DNA of 9,650 nt from an uncultured Ruminococcus sp. (GTDB lineage Bacteria; Bacillota; Clostridia; Oscillospirales; Ruminococcaceae), in assembly GCA_945876405.1 (NCBI GenBank), contig CAMCOJ010000064.1:1-9650 (forward strand), in the 5' to 3' direction. The position numbers and the translations under genes were made by a program. The notes beneath the pieces are model-generated. The model was not told where the DNA came from and did no database searches. It was given only the letters and a program-made list of their open reading frames with translations. Shown here in pieces: positions 7,043-9,650 of this stretch (positions are counted from its first letter, which is position 1; each line of letters opens with the position of its first letter).

Positions 7043-7447
7043 TCATAGATATTTCTTTCTTAAATATGCTGCATGTTCCGGTGTGATAGAACCCTCGCTG
7101 ATCTCTGCAGTATTAATACTGCCATAAAGTTCTCCCCATAAACAATCAAGCAATGGAGATTGATGTTTCAGACCATCCTTGTATGCATCAAGATCGTTCT
7201 GAAGGTAGTCCGGAAGACCGGTTTCATATGATTTTTCAATCGCTGCCTGTTCGATACTGTCACTAATAAGTTCTTCTATTGAAACACCTAAAACAGTACT
7301 TAGTTTAAACAGTGTTTCACCGGAGGATTTTTCTATTCTGGTTCTTCCGCTAATAATATCATTCAGAGTTGAGTGTGGCACTCCGCTTTCAATTGCAAGA
7401 CGATATTTTGTAAGTTTTTTTCTTTCAAGTAATTCTGTAATAATCAT
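7043..7447 (-). CDS. XRE-family helix-turn-helix protein, probable antitoxin/autorepressor
   Basis: Residues 3-61 of this 134-residue protein are an XRE/Cro-type helix-turn-helix ('LTKYRLAIESGVPHSTLNDI', followed by 'LSTVLGVSIEEL'). A separate C-terminal region of about 70 residues ends in an acidic/aromatic patch, 'LLDCLWGELYGSINTAE' (99-115), and 'AAYLRKKYL'. The ATG at 7447 follows AAAGGTGG (7456-7463) by 8 nt. It is the first gene of an operon with the HipA-like kinase, the order seen in HipB-HipA pairs. I infer that it represses the operon and neutralises the kinase. The C-terminal region is longer than the tail of HipB and could carry the neutralising function, but that is speculation. 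Binding sites may be the CCGAT repeats in its own promoter. Confidence 0.88.
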   Translation of the reverse strand: MIITELLERKKLTKYRLAIESGVPHSTLNDIISGRTRIEKSSGETLFKLSTVLGVSIEELISDSIEQAAIEKSYETGLPDYLQNDLDAYKDGLKHQSPLLDCLWGELYGSINTAEISEGSITPEHAAYLRKKYL

Positions 7448-7469
7448 ACATTACACCACCTTTAATATT

Positions 7470-7499
7470 ATTATATATCGGTAAATCGGAATAAGTCAA
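7470..7499 (-). promoter_or_regulatory. Promoter of the XRE/kinase operon
   Basis: On the minus strand, TTGACT (-35, 7494-7499) and TATAAT (-10, 7470-7475) have an 18-bp spacer. The spacer holds two direct CCGAT copies (minus-strand TCCGATT and ACCGATA), the second directly against the -10. A repressor bound there would block polymerase. Confidence 0.72.
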
Positions 7500-7554
7500 G
7501 TAGACAATAAGGTATATTTCTGAAAAAATCATTATTTTACTGTTGACACCGATA
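7476..7554. repeat. Shared TATCGGT/ACCGATA elements in a divergent promoter pair
   Basis: TATCGGT (7476-7482) and ACCGATA (7548-7554) are perfect 7-bp inverted copies about 65 bp apart. One abuts the -10 of the minus-strand XRE operon. The other begins inside the -35 of the plus-strand promoter. A third partial copy, ATCGGA, is at 7485-7490. They are candidate operators for the XRE protein, not demonstrated. Confidence 0.35.
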
Positions 7555-7571
7555 GGTTTGTGTTGTATATT
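7543..7571 (+). promoter_or_regulatory. Strong sigma-A promoter leading into the macro-domain remnant
   Basis: A perfect TTGACA (-35, 7543-7548), a 17-bp spacer and TATATT (-10, 7566-7571, 5 of 6). It is the best -35 in the window, yet the gene it serves is broken after 42 codons. Confidence 0.7.
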
Positions 7572-7630
7572 GGGTATGAGAAATATTTTCAGGAATGTTT
7601 TTCAATAATTCAGTCAAAGAGGATAACGTT

Positions 7631-7759
7631 ATGTCATTTAGTGTAAAAAAAGGAAATCTGCTTGAGGCGGAAACGGATGCTATAGTGATACCGGCGAGTC
7701 CGCAGGTAAGTCAGGGCTGCGGAGTCAGCCGGCATGTTTATGAGGCGGCAGGAAATTGA
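7631..7759 (+). pseudogene. N-terminal fragment of a macro-domain protein
   Basis: ATG at 7631 follows AGAGG (7618-7622) by 8 nt and opens 42 codons before TGA. The peptide starts 'SVKKGNLLEAETDAIVIPAS' and continues to 'GCGVSRHVYEAAGN'. This is the first strand, the 'DAIV..A.P' motif and the Gly-rich ADP-ribose loop leading to 'H..AG' of a macro domain, here with 'SRHVYEAAG'. Macro domains bind or remove ADP-ribose and are normally about 130-180 residues, so more than two thirds is missing. The start signals and promoter are intact, so the loss is probably recent. It overlaps the dockerin fragment in another frame. Confidence 0.65.
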
Positions 7760-7895
7760 CATCAGCACCTCTGAACCTGTGACCCCTTCTGACAGTAACT
7801 TTGCAAACGGCATTTACTGCGATGTAAACGGAGACGGTGCTGCAAATGTAATGGACCTCGCACTGATGAAGAAATATCTTCTTTTAGGTGAGTAA
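7710..7895 (+). pseudogene. C-terminal fragment of a dockerin-bearing protein
   Basis: This frame opens just after a TAA at 7707-7709 and is shifted relative to the macro fragment. From about 7758 it reads as a Ser/Thr/Pro/Glu linker (DISTSEPVTPSDS) followed by one dockerin type I calcium-loop segment, 'DVNGDGAANVMDLALMKKYL', and ends 'LLGE' at TAA 7893. The Asp/Asn/Asp pattern of the F-hand loop and the 'DL.L.KKYLL' helix are clear. A complete dockerin has two such segments, so only the last half remains. Dockerins plug secreted enzymes into cellulosome scaffolds. The nearest ATG (7740) would yield a 51-residue peptide without a signal sequence, so I treat it as a remnant. Confidence 0.68.
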
Positions 7896-7916
7896 AGATA
7901 ATCTTAAAATAATGCA

Positions 7917-7965
7917 TATAATAAAACACCGCCCGGATTCAATAACTGTTTGAATCCGGGCGGTG
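7917..7965 (-). terminator. Intrinsic terminator of the membrane-protein operon
   Basis: A perfect 16-bp stem (7927-7942 with 7950-7965, core CACCGCCCGGATTC) with a 7-nt loop. On the minus strand it is followed by TTTTATTATA. It ends the gene at 7992. In the plus direction there is no U-run, so it would only weakly stop transcripts from the macro/dockerin remnant. Confidence 0.88.
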
Positions 7966-7991
7966 CTGCTGTTACAGGGACAAGGGATAAA

Positions 7992-9191
7992 TTACAATTC
8001 ATCCATCCCGTTATTCCTGAAGTTTATTTTGTGTTCCGGTACATATTCGCTGGTATGGTACTGTTTTATTATCATATTTTCCTGAAAATACGGATATCCG
8101 AACTGTGTCTTCAGATAATCCTGCATATCTGCAAGTTTCGAGGAAATCAGCATCTGACCGGTTAAGGCGAGGAAAAAGAATGCGTATGACATGTCCATAA
8201 ATATTATTGCAAAGAAAAATGCTGATGCCGGGAAGGCGTATAAAGCACTTTTTATTACTGTTCTGTTATCCAGACATGTAACGGTAATAACTGAAGCTAT
8301 GATTACGCCTAAAAGCTGAAGAAAAACAAATATTCCCAAAGGTTCATTCATTACGTTGCATATTGCACCGATGGTGTTTGAAATAACGATTAGTGCTATA
8401 ACAGCATCCGTGATAAAAAGCATTTTCTGGAAAAATTTGAAATGCTTCATCTTGCCACGGTTAATTCTTAAAAGTTCCCTGTCATATTCAGGTTCTTTCC
8501 GTACCGGTCGTACCGGCTGCGTTTTTTGACTGTACATTTCTGAATAAAGAGGATGTTCATTTTTGATTGCATCGCTGGTAAATTCCATAGGAATACCGGC
8601 ACTGCTGATAGTGTCCATTCCGGAATTCTGCCAGACTCCTTCTCTCTTCTCAACAGAGAGGTCTGAAGATATATTTTCGCTTTCAGAAATCTGATTCATT
8701 TCGGCAGAGCCGGAATGCATGTCGTTTTCAGGGACATAGTCCTTGTCTTCATGCTGGTATGCAGCTATTTCGGTGAAATAAGGATAGCCAAGCTCGTATG
8801 AAAGCTCCTCCTTCTGCGCACCTAGTCTGATAAAAAGGTACATTTCGACGGCGAGATAAAGGTGCTGCATAATTCCCATACGCAGAAGTATATCCGAGGC
8901 AGGATGCCAGATCAGAAATGCGGCAGCTGCAATAAGGTTAAGAGCCATCAGGACGTACTGAAGGACTGTGTTGCTGAACTTCTGTGTACCGATATAGAAA
9001 ACAACTGCGTTGAACAGTATGCCTTCAAGCATATAGACGTTCAGACCACCAACAATCATAAAAATGAGCTGAATAATAAGAATCGCTGTGCTCATGAACA
9101 GCATTGTACTGTATGATGCTCTTATTTTCTTCATTTTCAATTTGTTTTCGGACATTTTATTTATGATTTCCTGATCAAATGTTTTTCTCAT
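7992..9191 (-). CDS. Multi-pass membrane protein made of two duplicated four-helix units (unknown function)
   Basis: I do not recognise this 399-residue protein. It is an internal duplication. Unit 1 (about 28-155) and unit 2 (about 253-386) each have roughly four hydrophobic helices (28-48, 52-69, 74-95, 103-123; then 253-273, 283-308, 314-333, 335-352). Each ends in the same cytoplasmic-looking motif: 'ELGYPYFTE' (133-141) and 'QFGYPYFQE' (363-371), then 11-12 residues later 'DYVPE' and 'EYVPE'. A polar linker of about 100 residues (156-250) joins the units. The ATG at 9191 follows AAGGA (about 9198-9202) by 6 nt, and the upstream gene stops 16 nt away, so the two form an operon. Function could be sensing, transport or scaffolding. 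The sequence does not say which. Confidence 0.85.
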   Translation of the reverse strand: MRKTFDQEIINKMSENKLKMKKIRASYSTMLFMSTAILIIQLIFMIVGGLNVYMLEGILFNAVVFYIGTQKFSNTVLQYVLMALNLIAAAAFLIWHPASDILLRMGIMQHLYLAVEMYLFIRLGAQKEELSYELGYPYFTEIAAYQHEDKDYVPENDMHSGSAEMNQISESENISSDLSVEKREGVWQNSGMDTISSAGIPMEFTSDAIKNEHPLYSEMYSQKTQPVRPVRKEPEYDRELLRINRGKMKHFKFFQKMLFITDAVIALIVISNTIGAICNVMNEPLGIFVFLQLLGVIIASVITVTCLDNRTVIKSALYAFPASAFFFAIIFMDMSYAFFFLALTGQMLISSKLADMQDYLKTQFGYPYFQENMIIKQYHTSEYVPEHKINFRNNGMDEL

Positions 9192-9207
9192 GTCATTTCC
9201 TTTTCGT

Positions 9208-9604
9208 TTACAAATAATCTTTTTTGTATAATCTTATTGAAAGCACTGACGAGAGCATGAATACAAACTGAAGAACTGTCATCCAGACGAGAACCAGAGT
9301 TCTTTTGGTGTAAACATTTTTCTTGGATATGATACTCATAATTACAGTGCTGTCATCATAGTATTCGTAGAACACGAATGAAGGTTCACCCTGATATTTG
9401 TATGAAAAATATCCTTCGCGGTTTTTGAAACGTTCGGGGGAGATGATGCATTCGGCACCGATAAGTCCGGCAGTGGTATGGGCTATGTATCTGTTTTCCG
9501 TTATATCAATTACCGAGGTTGAGTCTGCATCGAATGCTGTGTTTCGGTGAAGTGCATACGAGGTGTCCTTGTATGTTAGAACTTCGTTAAGGGCAGTGTT
9601 GACA
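9208..9604 (-). CDS. Cache-like extracellular sensor segment with C-terminal membrane helix (5'-truncated)
   Basis: This is the last 131 genome-encoded residues of a larger protein, cut at the contig edge. Residues 25-97 (counting from the first genomic codon at 9603) resemble the end of a Cache-type ligand-binding domain. They show 'SVIDITENRYIAHTTAGLIG', a 'GYFSYKYQGEPSFVFYEYY' strand pair and 'STVIMSIISKKNVY'. One membrane helix follows (about 101-123), and the protein stops eight residues later (RLYKKDYL). There is therefore no kinase, cyclase or chemotaxis output domain. The apparent start MGSEMCIRDS is translated adapter, not protein. It lies 16 nt upstream of the duplicated membrane protein and may pass its signal to it. 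The Cache assignment is by pattern only. Confidence 0.6.
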
Positions 9605-9650
9605 CTGTCTCTTATACACATCTCCGAGCCCACGAGACAGGCAGAAATCT
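9605..9650. other. Nextera adapter plus i7 index (non-genomic)
   Basis: The reverse complement of the Tn5 mosaic end (CTGTCTCTTATACACATCT, 9605-9623) is followed by the read-2 adapter CCGAGCCCACGAGAC (9624-9638). AGGCAGAA (9639-9646) matches Nextera index N703, and ATCT begins the flow-cell primer. Genomic sequence stops at about 9604. Confidence 0.98.

Noticed and set aside
7740..7895. Stand-alone 51-residue small dockerin protein or programmed frameshift product
   Set aside because: There is no ribosome site before the ATG at 7740, no signal peptide and only half a dockerin, and no slippery heptamer with a downstream structure at the overlap. A remnant is simpler.
7950..8165. Plus-strand 71-codon open frame after the terminator
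   Set aside because: It starts inside the terminator stem and is antisense to the 3' end of the duplicated membrane-protein gene.
1..9650. CRISPR array, tRNA/rRNA genes, IS elements or riboswitches
   Set aside because: No regularly spaced repeats, cloverleaf candidates, transposase frames or recognisable aptamer folds were seen on either strand. The only transposon-like sequences are the Tn5 mosaic ends of the library adapters.

Overview
The window looks like one complete metagenomic contig from a low-GC Gram-positive bacterium, most likely a Ruminococcus-like member of the Clostridia from a rumen or gut. The clues are a dockerin remnant, a surface protein with two carbohydrate-binding modules, strong AGGAGG-type ribosome sites, TTG and GTG starts, and sigma-A promoters with extended -10 boxes. 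The genus is an inference. Both ends (1-24 and 9605-9650) are untrimmed Illumina Nextera adapter, not genome, so the two terminal genes are cut by the end of the assembly and not by biology.

Layout, left to right. (1) 25-1739, minus: a 3'-truncated gene for a secreted, membrane-anchored protein with two CBM4/9-like modules and a long Lys/Ser/Glu-rich tail. (2) 1740-2061: a divergent control region with good promoters in both directions. (3) 2062-3069, plus: a LacI-family regulator starting at TTG, probably controlling the CBM gene and/or itself. (4) 3069-3101: a bidirectional terminator shared with the convergent cca gene (3152-4480, minus). (5) 4481-4694: a second divergent region, then an HtrA-type membrane-anchored serine protease (4695-6056, plus) with its own terminator. 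(6) 6123-7916: an A+T-rich accessory segment. It holds a two-gene XRE regulator/short HipA-like kinase operon (minus) and, divergent from it, a strong promoter leading into a broken macro-domain gene joined out of frame to the tail of a dockerin protein. (7) 7917-9604, minus: a terminator and two genes in one operon, a membrane protein built from two copies of a four-helix unit ending in GYPYF...YVPE, preceded by the tail of a Cache-like extracellular sensor with one membrane helix and no output domain.

How they fit together. cca (tRNA 3' end maturation) and the HtrA protease (cell-envelope protein quality control) are housekeeping. The LacI/CBM pair fits sugar-responsive display of a polysaccharide-binding surface protein. 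The XRE/kinase pair resembles the HipBA/CtkA-like toxin-antitoxin families. The sensor/duplicated-membrane-protein pair is the part I cannot assign to a known system and is the best candidate for something undescribed.
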